Source of the DNA: CAYSRJ01 sp964521865
GTDB taxonomy: Bacteria; Spirochaetota; B62-G9; DRHN01
Assembly (NCBI GenBank): GCA_964521865.1
Contig: CAZFTJ010000013.1
Location: forward strand, 56,746-120,745
Direction: 5' to 3'
Length of the DNA: 64,000 bases
Part shown: positions 18,453-27,355 of the stretch, in pieces
How the letters are laid out: each line of letters opens with the position of its first letter
Position numbering within the stretch: the first letter of the stretch is position 1
The notes under the pieces: model-generated
What the model was told of the DNA's origin: nothing
What the model saw: the letters and a program-made list of their open reading frames with translations, nothing else
The model's database searches: none
Made by a program: the position numbers and the translations under genes

Positions 18453-20330
18453 TCAGCGGAGGTTGTCGAGCCGTTCGTTGTACTCCAGGTCGATCTTTTC
18501 ATGGTACCGCGACTGTTCATCGAGCCTGCTGTAGAGATGTTCGATCTCTTTTCTTAATGCATGATTTTCCGCTGAAAGATCGCCGATTTTTTTACCGATT
18601 CCCGATGCCGACAGCTGAATTATCTCTTCGTTGTTTTTATGAACCTTTCTTTCGAGGGATTCGATAGCACCTTCGATTTCACGAATAGTCAGTTCAACCG
18701 GCCTTAATGCGTTCGAACGTTCTCTGACGATTTCAGCGCGTCGTTTTCGAAGCTCTCTTTTATCAAATTGCTGATACTGCCCGGCACCGTGGCATCCGCC
18801 GTGTGCGGACAACCGTATTTTTCCATTTGTTTCCGCCGATTTTTCGTCTATCCAGCCGACAGTTTCGAGAAAGTCCCGATAAGTTCCTTCGAAAATACGC
18901 ACCGTGCCTTCATCAAACACGATAAGTCTGTTGATGAGTGAACGGAGAAAGAGCTCGTTATGCGTCACAATTACGACCGCCCCCGAGAAATTGTCGATGG
19001 CGGCCATCAGAGCGTCGCATGATTCCATATCCAGGTGGTTTGTCGGTTCGTCGAGAAGCAGAAGGTTACACGGTGTAAGGAGAATTTTCCCGAGCAGAAC
19101 CCTGCTCTTTTCACCTCCCGAAAGCACCCCTATCTTTTTCTGGGATGCGTCGCCTCCGAACATCATCAAACCGCACGTAGTCAGCACCTTCTGGCGGCCT
19201 GCGAGCTCGTCGGCGCCGGTAATCTCCTGTTCGACGGTTTTATCCGGGTGCAGGCCTTCCACTGCGAGCTGGCCGAAATAACCGGCGGCAACGCTCTGAT
19301 GAGAGCGAATTTCGCCGTGTGTCGGTTTTATATGACCTGCCAGCAGCTTGAGAAGAGTCGATTTCCCTCTTCCGTTTTTTCCCACAACACCGATTCGGTC
19401 ATTTTTCTCGATAGCGAAATTCAGGTTTCTGATAAGGGGATTCCCGGACTTTGCGTATGAAAACGACAGGTCTCGCGTTTCCACGAGATATCGGGCTGGA
19501 AAACCGTTCTCATTGAACGAAAACTCCAGGTTTTCAATCTTTTCGAGCCTCCGGGTTGTTCCCTTTTTTTCAAGCGCCTTGATCCGCGACTGTACGAGAC
19601 CTGCAAGCCGCGCCTTTGCCCTGAATCGATTGATAAAGACCTCGACTTCCCTCCTCTTTTTTTCATCGTTCAAACGGGTCTTTTCGTGGATCTCCTCCTC
19701 CCGTGCGATCTGCATATAGAGTTTTCGCGTGTTGCCGGGTATTTTTCTGATTTTTTTTCTGTGTAATGCCATCGTATGCGTTGCCACTGCATCCATAAAT
19801 CCGCGATCGTGGGTAACGAGAATGAATTCCTTCTGCCACCTTTTCAGATACCGCTCGAGCCATCGGATTGATACAATGTCCAGGTAGTTGGTGGGTTCGT
19901 CAAAAAGCATGAGATCGGGCTCTTCTATGAGCACCTTTGCCAGATTCAGACGAACCTGGAATCCTCCGGAAAGCGTGCACGGGTCCTGATCAACCTCATG
20001 TCCGGTAAATCCGAGGCCGAACAATACTTTTTCAACACGCCATATTTCGTTTCTGTGTGCTTTATCCAGGTATCGGCACCCCTCCTCGAGTACGGTGTGT
20101 CCGCTAAAGCGAAGTTCCTGCGTAACGAGACCTATTCTGTAGTGTTTCGGAATAGATACTGTACCTTCATCCGGTACGATCTTTCCGCTCAGGATATTGA
20201 GTAGTGTGGTTTTTCCGCTCCCGTTTTTGCCGACGAGCCCGATATGCTCTTTTCGATTGACGGTAAACCGTACGCTGTCAAAGAGCAGCTGTTCGCCGAA
20301 AGAAAGGGTCAGATTGTCCACCGTAATCAT
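18453..20330 (-). CDS. ABC-F family ATPase (Uup/YheS-like)
   Basis: 625 residues with two ABC domains in one chain and no membrane segments. The first has Walker A GKNGSGKT and signature LSGGFQVRLNLAKVL. The second has GKNGRGKS and LSGGEKSRVLLGKIL. A charged linker separates them, and a C-terminal coiled coil (about 545-625, EIEGAIESLERKVHKNNEE) follows as in Uup. ABC-F proteins act on the ribosome, as translation factors that ease stalling or as antibiotic-protection proteins. The Uup-like coiled coil favours a housekeeping role. It is alone on its strand. Confidence 0.9.
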   Translation of the reverse strand: MITVDNLTLSFGEQLLFDSVRFTVNRKEHIGLVGKNGSGKTTLLNILSGKIVPDEGTVSIPKHYRIGLVTQELRFSGHTVLEEGCRYLDKAHRNEIWRVEKVLFGLGFTGHEVDQDPCTLSGGFQVRLNLAKVLIEEPDLMLFDEPTNYLDIVSIRWLERYLKRWQKEFILVTHDRGFMDAVATHTMALHRKKIRKIPGNTRKLYMQIAREEEIHEKTRLNDEKKRREVEVFINRFRAKARLAGLVQSRIKALEKKGTTRRLEKIENLEFSFNENGFPARYLVETRDLSFSYAKSGNPLIRNLNFAIEKNDRIGVVGKNGRGKSTLLKLLAGHIKPTHGEIRSHQSVAAGYFGQLAVEGLHPDKTVEQEITGADELAGRQKVLTTCGLMMFGGDASQKKIGVLSGGEKSRVLLGKILLTPCNLLLLDEPTNHLDMESCDALMAAIDNFSGAVVIVTHNELFLRSLINRLIVFDEGTVRIFEGTYRDFLETVGWIDEKSAETNGKIRLSAHGGCHGAGQYQQFDKRELRKRRAEIVRERSNALRPVELTIREIEGAIESLERKVHKNNEEIIQLSASGIGKKIGDLSAENHALRKEIEHLYSRLDEQSRYHEKIDLEYNERLDNLR

Positions 20331-20512
20331 TATTCATGCGTCTCCGATAGCACCAGGAAATTCTATTCGAACCAGTTAAATATACTGGAATCTGTGTGTA
20401 AAATAACCCCATTTTCCGGGATGATGGTGAGATTTCGCCAGCGGCCATCAGGGTCGGCCCAGCGGCAGTGGAGGAGAGGGTACCCGGGGACATGCGTAGG
20501 CTGCAGGCGGGA

Positions 20513-20542
20513 TAAATAAAAAAGGGCGCCTTTCGGGCGCCC
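20513..20542 (-). terminator. Rho-independent terminator after the NSS transporter operon
   Basis: Read on the minus strand: GGGCGCC (20542-20536), a 5-nt loop, GGCGCCC (20530-20524), then a TTTTTTATTTA tract (20523-20513). It begins 31 bp after the stop of the 34-codon gene. Confidence 0.88.
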
Positions 20543-20573
20543 CTTTGATATGCCTGTCATGTAGACGCGACTT

Positions 20574-20681
20574 TCAATCCTCCCACTTGCCGCCTTTTCC
20601 CAGTTTCGAAAAGAAAAAGGCAAAGGCACCGATGAACACCACCCACATGACGATGATTGTTCCGATTGCGCCTGTGTTCAT
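20574..20681 (-). CDS. MetS-like small subunit of the NSS transporter (34 aa... plus stop)
   Basis: A 35-codon gene (35 residues by direct reading, stop TGA at 20576-20574). It starts MNTGAIGTIIVMWVVFIGAF, giving one membrane helix, and ends in a short positively charged tail with KLGKGGKWED. It has a strong GGGAGGG ribosome site and lies 13 bp after the transporter gene, before their shared terminator. Tiny single-helix proteins encoded directly after NSS transporters are known as MetS-type subunits (methionine/alanine importer small subunit). Position, length and topology all match, though such a short sequence gives little similarity signal. Confidence 0.8.
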   Translation of the reverse strand: MNTGAIGTIIVMWVVFIGAFAFFFSKLGKGGKWED

Positions 20682-20694
20682 TTTAAACCCTCCC

Positions 20695-22197
20695 TTACAA
20701 TTTGGCTTCTTTTGTTTTAAACGACTGGAATACGAAACTCAGAATGAATGTAACGACAAGCGTGATCCACACGAACCCTGAGGCCCATTTGGGATACCCG
20801 CCGTATTTGAGTGGAAGGTCCTTGGCAAATCCTCCGTACACCACGACAAAAATGGCGCCCGCGGGAACCACGATTTTCAGCATCCAGTCGAACCATGCAC
20901 CGAGCTTGATATCCGACGTTTCATTGATATGCTCTCTGAGTTTTTTCGCAGGGAAGACCCATCCCACGATAAAAGACGCAATCGCACCGGTGAGCAAAAG
21001 CCCGTAAAAGCTTACCGCCCTGTCGATTATATCCAGCCAGTACAGTCCTCCTCTTGTCGTATAGAGAAGCCCCAGCAAAAATCCCAGTATACAGATGAGC
21101 AGTGTCGAGTTTTTAAGCTTCATGCCGAATTTGTCGTACACCGGCGCAATAACGCCGCCGTGAGCGAGGAAAAACGCAGAGTCGATGCCCAAGAAAAACA
21201 GACAGAGGAAGAACAAAACGCCTATAATCGGTGCACCCGCCGGAATCATCGAAATTCCCACAGGGTAGCTCACAAAAGCAAGACCGAGGCCCGAAGCACT
21301 GACCTTGTCGATGGGAATATTCAGAGCCTGCATGATGAAGCCGATGATGCTGAATACCGCAAAGCCGGCAAAGTAACTTGTTGCGCAGTTGGAGAAGGAT
21401 GTAATGAAGGCACTGTTCGTTATGTCACCCTTTTTAGCCACAAAGCTTCCATACGCAAACATACCGGCCATACCGACAGACAGGGTAAAGGCAATCTGGC
21501 TCAAGGCGGCAAACCACACCTCCCCCTGTTTCAGCTTTGCCCAGACTGGAGTCAGGTAGTAGTTCAGGCCCTTGACCGCTCCGGGTAGTGTGAGACCTCT
21601 GACGAGCAGAACGATGAGGATCACCCAGGGGATGATGACCGTCCAGACGGCTATCTTTCCAGTCCGTCCGGCCCCCTTGAAAATAATTATATACATGGAG
21701 ATCCAGACAACGGCAAGGCTTATTACAATCGGTATGACTGGAGCACCGAGGTGCCCGGGACCGTCCGAGAGCTTCAGAACGGTGTGAAAAAAGTAATCGC
21801 CTGCGCCGGAAGCGCCTGCCTCCCCTACACCCCAGGCCATGACCACCGAGCTGACGGCGTATCTGAGTGCCCACGCCATAACGACGCAGTAGTAGCTCAC
21901 GATGAGGAAGGCAACAAAAACCGGCCACCAGCCCACCCACTCGAGTTTTTTATTGATTCCTGCAAAAACCCCCGGAGCGCCTTTCTGGAAGTAGCGCCCC
22001 ATACCGAACTCCATAATCAGCCACGGCACTCCCATGATGAGAAGACCTATAAACCAGGCTACGAGGAAGGCGCCTCCTCCATAGCTGTAACTCATGTACG
22101 GGAATCTCCAGACATTCCCCAGGCCGATAGCAGAGCCTATTGCTGCAAAGATGAACGTGAACCTGCTTGACCACCTCTCTCTTCCTACTTCCGCCAT
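20695..22197 (-). CDS. Sodium-dependent amino-acid symporter, NSS family
   Basis: 500 residues with about 11-12 membrane helices. The N-terminal signature WSSRFTFIFAAIGSAIGLGNVWRFPYM is the sodium/substrate site helix of the neurotransmitter:sodium symporter family. LSVGMAGMFAYGSF matches its conserved helix 6 region. The family imports amino acids with Na+. Placement next to hut genes suggests an amino acid linked to histidine or glutamate metabolism, but this is inference; the MetS-like partner suggests a MetP-type transporter. An unusually long, structured leader precedes it. Confidence 0.9.
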   Translation of the reverse strand: MAEVGRERWSSRFTFIFAAIGSAIGLGNVWRFPYMSYSYGGGAFLVAWFIGLLIMGVPWLIMEFGMGRYFQKGAPGVFAGINKKLEWVGWWPVFVAFLIVSYYCVVMAWALRYAVSSVVMAWGVGEAGASGAGDYFFHTVLKLSDGPGHLGAPVIPIVISLAVVWISMYIIIFKGAGRTGKIAVWTVIIPWVILIVLLVRGLTLPGAVKGLNYYLTPVWAKLKQGEVWFAALSQIAFTLSVGMAGMFAYGSFVAKKGDITNSAFITSFSNCATSYFAGFAVFSIIGFIMQALNIPIDKVSASGLGLAFVSYPVGISMIPAGAPIIGVLFFLCLFFLGIDSAFFLAHGGVIAPVYDKFGMKLKNSTLLICILGFLLGLLYTTRGGLYWLDIIDRAVSFYGLLLTGAIASFIVGWVFPAKKLREHINETSDIKLGAWFDWMLKIVVPAGAIFVVVYGGFAKDLPLKYGGYPKWASGFVWITLVVTFILSFVFQSFKTKEAKL

Positions 22198-22345
22198 ACG
22201 TGTATCCTCCTTTCTCTATGCAGACACACACACGATCCGCATAGAGCAAAATAAGATTGATAAAACCTTGAAGAGCCGTAGAGGCCCCTGTACGCTTCAG
22301 GAATTTTATTGTACGGCATTGATTTGGTCGAGATGTCCTTTATTA
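22198..22345 (-). promoter_or_regulatory. Structured 5' leader of the NSS transporter mRNA
   Basis: The leader from the predicted start site is ~148 nt. An outer stem GCCGTA/TACGGC (22317-22312 with 22280-22275) encloses CCTG-N7-CAGG. A second, 8-bp hairpin CTCTATGC-N17-GCATAGAG (22246-22239 with 22221-22214) ends 3 nt before the GGAGGA ribosome site. No known riboswitch class was recognised. Confidence 0.4.
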
Positions 22346-22351
22346 CCATCC

Positions 22352-22380
22352 TGTATACCATATAGGTACATTTTTGTCAA
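22352..22380 (-). promoter_or_regulatory. Promoter of the NSS transporter operon
   Basis: Minus strand: consensus TTGACA (22380-22375), exactly 17 bp, TATACA (22357-22352). The only gene downstream is the transporter at 22197. Confidence 0.75.
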
Positions 22381-22481
22381 TTTTTTATATTCTCCGGATA
22401 CGGCAGTTCAGTTCATTCAATAGTGCGTCTTAGGCCGGCTTAAACCTGCGGTGCTGGATCTGAAAGAGTACAGACCGATGT

Positions 22482-23789
22482 TCAGTTCGGCTGGCGGTTG
22501 GAATACCCGGTATGGAGCCGCGACGTTTGCAATGCAGTTTTATCGAAAACAACGGTGCCCCGTTTTATCACACGTTCGACCATGCTGGTGCCGGTGCGGT
22601 AGGCGAGGGATGTGTATGACGGATATGCAAGTACGACCAGATCCCCCTGTTTGCCGACGTCGATGCTCCCGATTCGATCCGCCCTTTTGAGCGCAGCGGC
22701 GGCGTTGATCGTTATTGCGGTGACCACCTCTTCTATGCTCATATCCATGTTCAGTACGGCAAGCGCCACGATCAGGGGCACCGATTCACTGCAGAAGGTT
22801 CCCGGATTCATATCCGTTGCAAGGGCAAGGGCCGACCCTCTGTCGATCATAGATCGGGCGCGGGCATAGGGTTCTTTCAGGCAGAACGCCGTTCCCGGCA
22901 GAAGCGTTGCCACAACACCGGCTTCAGCGAGAGCATCGATTCCTCTATCCGATGCATGGATAAGGTGATCGGCGGATGCGGCCCCCAGTTCTGCCGCAAG
23001 CCCGGCACCGCCGATAGAGCTGATTTCGTCGGCGTGAATCTTCGGCGCAAGCCCCATGCGAGCAGCGGCCAGCAGTACCCTTTTCGCCTGATCGATGTTG
23101 AATACGTCCATTTCGCAAAAGACGTCGCAGAATTCCGCGAGCCTTCTCTTTGTAACTGTGGGGAGCACAGTGCCGATGATGAAATCGATATATTCGTCCG
23201 TCCTGTTTATATACTCCTCCGGCACCGCATGTGCGCCGAGAAAGGTCGGTACGACGTCAAGCGGATGGGTTTCGTTGAGTTTTTTCATTACTTCGAGCTG
23301 TCGTATTTCCGTCTCATAATCCAGACCGTACCCGCTTTTCCCCTCGACCGTGGTCACACCGAAGGAAAGCATCGTGTCGAGCCTCTTCAACCCTTCTTTT
23401 AAAAGCTCTATGTTCGAAGCGGCCCTGGTAGCTTTGACGGTGTCGGCAATTCCTCCTCCGCGGCGCATGATATCCATGTAGCTCACGCCCCGAATCCTCC
23501 AGGCGAACTCCTCGGCCCGTTCACCGGAAAATACAAAATGAGTATGGGGATCGATAAATCCCGGAAGCACCGCGTTTTTTTGCGCATCGATTGTGTAACA
23601 ATGCGCCATTTTGTATCTCTTTACTATCTCACTCGTTTTCCCCACCGCCCGGATGACTCCGTTTTCAATCGCCACTGCGCCGTCTTCGATAATATGGAGA
23701 TCCGACATATCCCCGCCTCTTTTTGCAGAAAAGCCGCGACATGTCACGAGCTGTGCGGCATGGGTAATGAAAAGGTTTCCCTCATTCAC
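22482..23789 (-). CDS. hutI: Imidazolonepropionase
   Basis: 435 residues from a GTG, 7 bp after AGGAG. This is an amidohydrolase-superfamily enzyme with the metal motif GFIDPHTHFVFSG, the KSGYGLD loop, the second metal region KIHADEISSIGGAGLA, and the late ATDMNPGT segment, all characteristic of HutI. It hydrolyses imidazolone-5-propionate to N-formimino-L-glutamate, the third step of histidine degradation, in the cytoplasm. It follows hutU by 49 bp on the same strand, so the two probably share a transcript. Confidence 0.94.
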   Translation of the reverse strand: MNEGNLFITHAAQLVTCRGFSAKRGGDMSDLHIIEDGAVAIENGVIRAVGKTSEIVKRYKMAHCYTIDAQKNAVLPGFIDPHTHFVFSGERAEEFAWRIRGVSYMDIMRRGGGIADTVKATRAASNIELLKEGLKRLDTMLSFGVTTVEGKSGYGLDYETEIRQLEVMKKLNETHPLDVVPTFLGAHAVPEEYINRTDEYIDFIIGTVLPTVTKRRLAEFCDVFCEMDVFNIDQAKRVLLAAARMGLAPKIHADEISSIGGAGLAAELGAASADHLIHASDRGIDALAEAGVVATLLPGTAFCLKEPYARARSMIDRGSALALATDMNPGTFCSESVPLIVALAVLNMDMSIEEVVTAITINAAAALKRADRIGSIDVGKQGDLVVLAYPSYTSLAYRTGTSMVERVIKRGTVVFDKTALQTSRLHTGYSNRQPN

Positions 23790-23838
23790 GGCAGAGCTCC
23801 TGTTTCAGGATTTTTTCCCTCCCGATACAGTACACCGA

Positions 23839-25869
23839 TTAACGGTGCCGTAATGCCTTAGAGACGAGGTCTTTCACCAGATCGTCCTCAGCCCTGTAGG
23901 GAATGGTTATGCGATCCGTTTTCTCGTTGTTTTTGTTGTACTCGACTGCAACCCCGAGCGCATGGTCGTTTCCAGCCCAGGCGCGGCGCGCCACGCCGCC
24001 CATAACGTCCCAGCGTATCGCTCTGTGTATCGTTTCATCCACTTCTCTGCTGCCGTCAAGTAAAAGCCCGAACCCTCCGTTAATTGCCTTGCCGATGCCG
24101 ACGCCGCCTCCGTTGTGCAGGGATACCATGGTCGTGCCGCGCGCCGCATTCCCCGCAAAGCACTGAGTCGCCATGTCCGCCATTACATTGCTCCCATCTC
24201 TTATATTTGCGGTTTCTCTGAGCGGGGAGTCGGTGCCTCCCGTATCGTGATGGTCCCTGCCGATCATTACCGGTCCAATTTCACCGTTTCGCACCATTTT
24301 GTTGAAGCGCAGAGCAATTTTAACCCTGCCTTCGGCATCCTGGTACAGTATACGGGCCTGGGTGCCGACAACGAGGTCGTTTTTTTCGGCATCTCGGATC
24401 CATTTATAATTATCCCTGTCCTGAGGACTTCTATCGGGATCGATGCACTCCATGGCCGCGCGGTCGGTCTTCTGCAGGTCTGTATGTCTGCCGCTCAAAC
24501 AGACCCACCTGAACGGGCCGTATCCGAAGTCGAAGAGCAGCGGGCCCATGATGTCCTCCACATAGGACGGAAAGATAAAACCCTCCTTCTCATCCCTTCC
24601 GTTTTTAGCGATCTCTTTAACACCGCTATCGAATACCGCTTTCATGAACGAATTGCCGTAGTCAAAGAAGTAGGACCCCCTTTCCGCAAGGGCCTTTACA
24701 AGCGCATAGTGACGCCGAAGGCTACGCCTGACGAGCTCTTTGAAGTACTCTCTGTTCTCCTTAAGCAGTCTCGTCCGTTCCTCGAAGGATATTCCCTGCG
24801 GGCAGTACCCACCGTCATAGGGTGCATGGCAGGATGTTTGATCCGATAGCAGGCTTACTTCGACCCTTTTCTCGACTATGTATTCAAGAAGGTCGACTAT
24901 GTTCCCGTAATAGGCTACGGAATACGGCTTTTTTTCAGAAACGAATCTCATAGCGGCGTCAACCGACTCCTGCGGGCTCGAGGCAACCTCTTTCACCCAT
25001 CCCTGGTCCAGGCGTGTTTTAATACGGGAGTAATCGACTTCAGCGATGATGCCCACACCGCCCGCAATTTCAACGGCCTTGGCCTGGGCGCCGCTCATGC
25101 CGCCGAGCCCTGAAGAAACGAACAGATGCCCCCGCAGACCGGACTTATGGTCAAGGCCGAGTTTCAGCCTGCCCGCATGGAGAAGGGTGTTGTAGGTTCC
25201 GTGCACGATTCCCTGCGGACCGATATACATCCAGCCGCCGGCAGTCATCTGGCCGTAGTTCGCGACTCCCATCTGTTCGGCAATCTCCCAGTCCTCGTAG
25301 TTGTCGAACATGCCGACCATGAGGGCGTTCGTGATGATAACCCTTGGACTTTCCTTCCCTGACCTGAAAAGGCCGAGAGGATGACCGGATTCAACGACGA
25401 GCGTTTGACTGTCAAGCATGACCTCGAGATACATTTTTATGAGTCTGTACTGCATCCAGTTCTGGCAGACGCTTCCCGTTTCCCCGTAGGTGACGAGCTC
25501 ATACGGGTAGAGAGCAATGTCGAAATCGAGGTTGTTGTCGATCATCACCTGGAACGCCCTGCCCGCAAGGCTTGCTCCCCGGTAGGCATCGATCGACTGT
25601 GCCTTTATGTTCCCGGGCGGGCGAAACCGGTAGCCGTATATCCTGCCCCTCGTCAGGAGCTCTTCGAGGAATTCCGGAGCGAGCGCCGCATGAAGTGAAA
25701 AAGGGACGTAGCGCAGCGCATTTTTGAGCGCAATTTCGGTTTGCGAGGAGGAAAGCCTGAAGCCTCTGTCGGGTGCGCGCCGTATACCTTCGACGAAATC
25801 CGGCATCCGGGGAAGCACAGGCTCGAGAGCGACTGTCGTCGTATCCGATAAAACAGGATTGGATTGCAT
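23839..25869 (-). CDS. hutU: Urocanate hydratase, long form
   Basis: 676 residues, about 120 longer than the ~555-residue proteobacterial enzyme; the longer form is known from anaerobes. The NAD-binding region is present (SSGLGGMSGAQAKAVEIAGGVGI). The conserved block with the substrate/NAD site is YCPQGISFEERTRLLKEN, and another conserved block is VSLHNGGGVGIGKAINGGFG. It hydrates urocanate to imidazolonepropionate using NAD as an electrophile. AGGAGG stands 8 bp before the ATG. It is divergent from ftcD across a 265-bp control region. Confidence 0.93.
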   Translation of the reverse strand: MQSNPVLSDTTTVALEPVLPRMPDFVEGIRRAPDRGFRLSSSQTEIALKNALRYVPFSLHAALAPEFLEELLTRGRIYGYRFRPPGNIKAQSIDAYRGASLAGRAFQVMIDNNLDFDIALYPYELVTYGETGSVCQNWMQYRLIKMYLEVMLDSQTLVVESGHPLGLFRSGKESPRVIITNALMVGMFDNYEDWEIAEQMGVANYGQMTAGGWMYIGPQGIVHGTYNTLLHAGRLKLGLDHKSGLRGHLFVSSGLGGMSGAQAKAVEIAGGVGIIAEVDYSRIKTRLDQGWVKEVASSPQESVDAAMRFVSEKKPYSVAYYGNIVDLLEYIVEKRVEVSLLSDQTSCHAPYDGGYCPQGISFEERTRLLKENREYFKELVRRSLRRHYALVKALAERGSYFFDYGNSFMKAVFDSGVKEIAKNGRDEKEGFIFPSYVEDIMGPLLFDFGYGPFRWVCLSGRHTDLQKTDRAAMECIDPDRSPQDRDNYKWIRDAEKNDLVVGTQARILYQDAEGRVKIALRFNKMVRNGEIGPVMIGRDHHDTGGTDSPLRETANIRDGSNVMADMATQCFAGNAARGTTMVSLHNGGGVGIGKAINGGFGLLLDGSREVDETIHRAIRWDVMGGVARRAWAGNDHALGVAVEYNKNNEKTDRITIPYRAEDDLVKDLVSKALRHR

Positions 25870-25941
25870 GGTTACTACCTCCTGGTTAAGTATATCATTT
25901 GTAAAGCCGGTTTATAGTACTATATATGGTTTTATCTATTT

Positions 25942-25972
25942 AAATTCTGGTTTTTTGTACCAGAATTTCATT
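25942..25972 (+). repeat. Inverted repeat / 31-bp motif (copy 2) in the hutU-ftcD control region
   Basis: A perfect inverted repeat AAATTCTGGT-N7-ACCAGAATTT (25942-25951, 25959-25968) plus CATT. It is 26/31 identical to 1801-1831. Between divergent genes and ahead of the expected hutU promoter, it looks like an operator rather than a terminator. Confidence 0.5.
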
Positions 25973-26047
25973 AAAAAGTGAGCCTGTACAATGTTAAAAT
26001 TGCCTGTCATTGCATTCTATAGGTAAAAACCATTAGGCAGGTGTCGA

Positions 26048-26097
26048 TTTGAACCTTTTAAGTTTGGAAGTTCACTTGCCTATAGTATTATATTGTA
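26048..26097 (+). repeat. 50-bp promoter-like repeat, copy 1
   Basis: Positions 26048-26097 are 45/50 identical to 52289-52338. The conserved core holds TTGGAA (26064-26069), 16 bp, TATTAT (26086-26091), a fair promoter that would drive ftcD 38 bp downstream. Conservation of the spacer too (GTTCAC-TGCCTATAG) exceeds what a promoter requires. Confidence 0.6.
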
Positions 26098-26134
26098 ATT
26101 CATCCTTTTCAGAATCCAAATTTTGGAGGGTGTT

Positions 26135-27172
26135 GTGAAAATAGTCGAGTGTGTACCGAACTTCTCGGAGGGTAGAGATCAAAGGATTATCACTCGAATT
26201 TCGGATGCAATTCGTGAGATACGCGGGGTGATGCTGCTCGATGTCAGCTCCGGGTATGATGCAAACAGGACCGTCTATACATTTGCCGGGAGCCCCGATG
26301 CGGTGCTGCAGGCGTCTTTTGAGGCAATCGATAGGGGGATCGGGATGATCGATATGTCGCGCCACAGGGGCACGCATCCGAGGATCGGGGCATGTGACGT
26401 TTGTCCGTTCGTTCCGGTCAACGGCATCGATATGGACGAATGTGTCGCGGTTGCCCGAAGGCTCGGTGAACGGGTCGGATCCCTGCTTAAGATACCGGTG
26501 TACCTGTACGGGCATGCAGCAATACGGCCCGAACGGGCGGAGCTTTCAGCAGTCCGTTCCGGCGAGTATGAAGGTCTTTTCGACAAGCTGAAAGATCCAC
26601 AGTGGAGGCCGGATTACGGCCAGCCACGGTATACCAAACAGGTGAAAAAGTCCGGCGCCCTTGTTGTTGGGGCGAGGGAGTTTTTGATTGCATACAATAT
26701 CAACCTGAATACGGACAACAGTGAAATTGCGCGGCGCATAGCCGAACGGATACGCGAGAGGGGAAGGGTCGTCGTCGATGAGCGGGGGAACAGGGTGCAT
26801 GTCCCCGGCAGGCTTCGGTTCTGCAGGGCGATCGGATGGTATGTCGATCGATACAAGAAGGCGCAGGTTTCGATTAATCTCACAAATTATAACAAAACGA
26901 GCATGCACCAGGCCTACGAGGCGGTGGCAGAAGAGGCGAATCGTCTGAATGTTCGGGTTACCGGGTCGGAGATTGTGGGCCTTGTTCCGAAGGATGCCGT
27001 TTTGCAGAGCGGCCTCTATTTTTTACGCAAAAAGGGAGAATCGAAAAACCTGCAGGAGCGTACGGTTATCGATGCCGCGGTAGACGGTCTCGGCCTGAAC
27101 GAGCTTGAGGAGTTTGTACCGGAAAAGAAGATTATCGAGTACAGGCTGCATTATGAAGGAATAGCGGGATGA
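26135..27172 (+). CDS. ftcD: Glutamate formimidoyltransferase, single-domain
   Basis: 345 residues from the GTG at 26135, 4 bp after GGAGGG; an in-frame TTG at 26123 lies ahead of and partly inside that ribosome site. The start KIVECVPNFSEGRD and the block HRGTHPRIGACDVCPFVPV are diagnostic of formimidoyltransferases. It moves the formimino group of N-formimino-L-glutamate to tetrahydrofolate, releasing glutamate. It lacks the C-terminal cyclodeaminase domain of the animal enzyme, so that step must come from a separate protein (FchA), not seen here. It is oriented opposite to the other hut genes. Confidence 0.94.
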   Translation: MKIVECVPNFSEGRDQRIITRISDAIREIRGVMLLDVSSGYDANRTVYTFAGSPDAVLQASFEAIDRGIGMIDMSRHRGTHPRIGACDVCPFVPVNGIDMDECVAVARRLGERVGSLLKIPVYLYGHAAIRPERAELSAVRSGEYEGLFDKLKDPQWRPDYGQPRYTKQVKKSGALVVGAREFLIAYNINLNTDNSEIARRIAERIRERGRVVVDERGNRVHVPGRLRFCRAIGWYVDRYKKAQVSINLTNYNKTSMHQAYEAVAEEANRLNVRVTGSEIVGLVPKDAVLQSGLYFLRKKGESKNLQERTVIDAAVDGLGLNELEEFVPEKKIIEYRLHYEGIAG

Positions 27173-27355
27173 AAGGGGCCTTTTCAAGGTACAGAAGTGT
27201 TCCGTCTTGCCTGAAACAGGTCCGCCTTCAATTCGCGGAGGCTTGATTCACCGGATGTGTCGATTGTCCCGCAGGAAGCGTACCTTTTCGGCTGATAAGG
27301 AAGGCAATCGACGGTTTCTCCAAAGGCAGAAGATCGTTCAGTCCGTTCCGGAATG

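Noticed and set aside
26123..26134. TTG at 26123 as the ftcD start
   Set aside because: That codon overlaps the GGAGGG ribosome site; the GTG at 26135 fits the family N-terminus.
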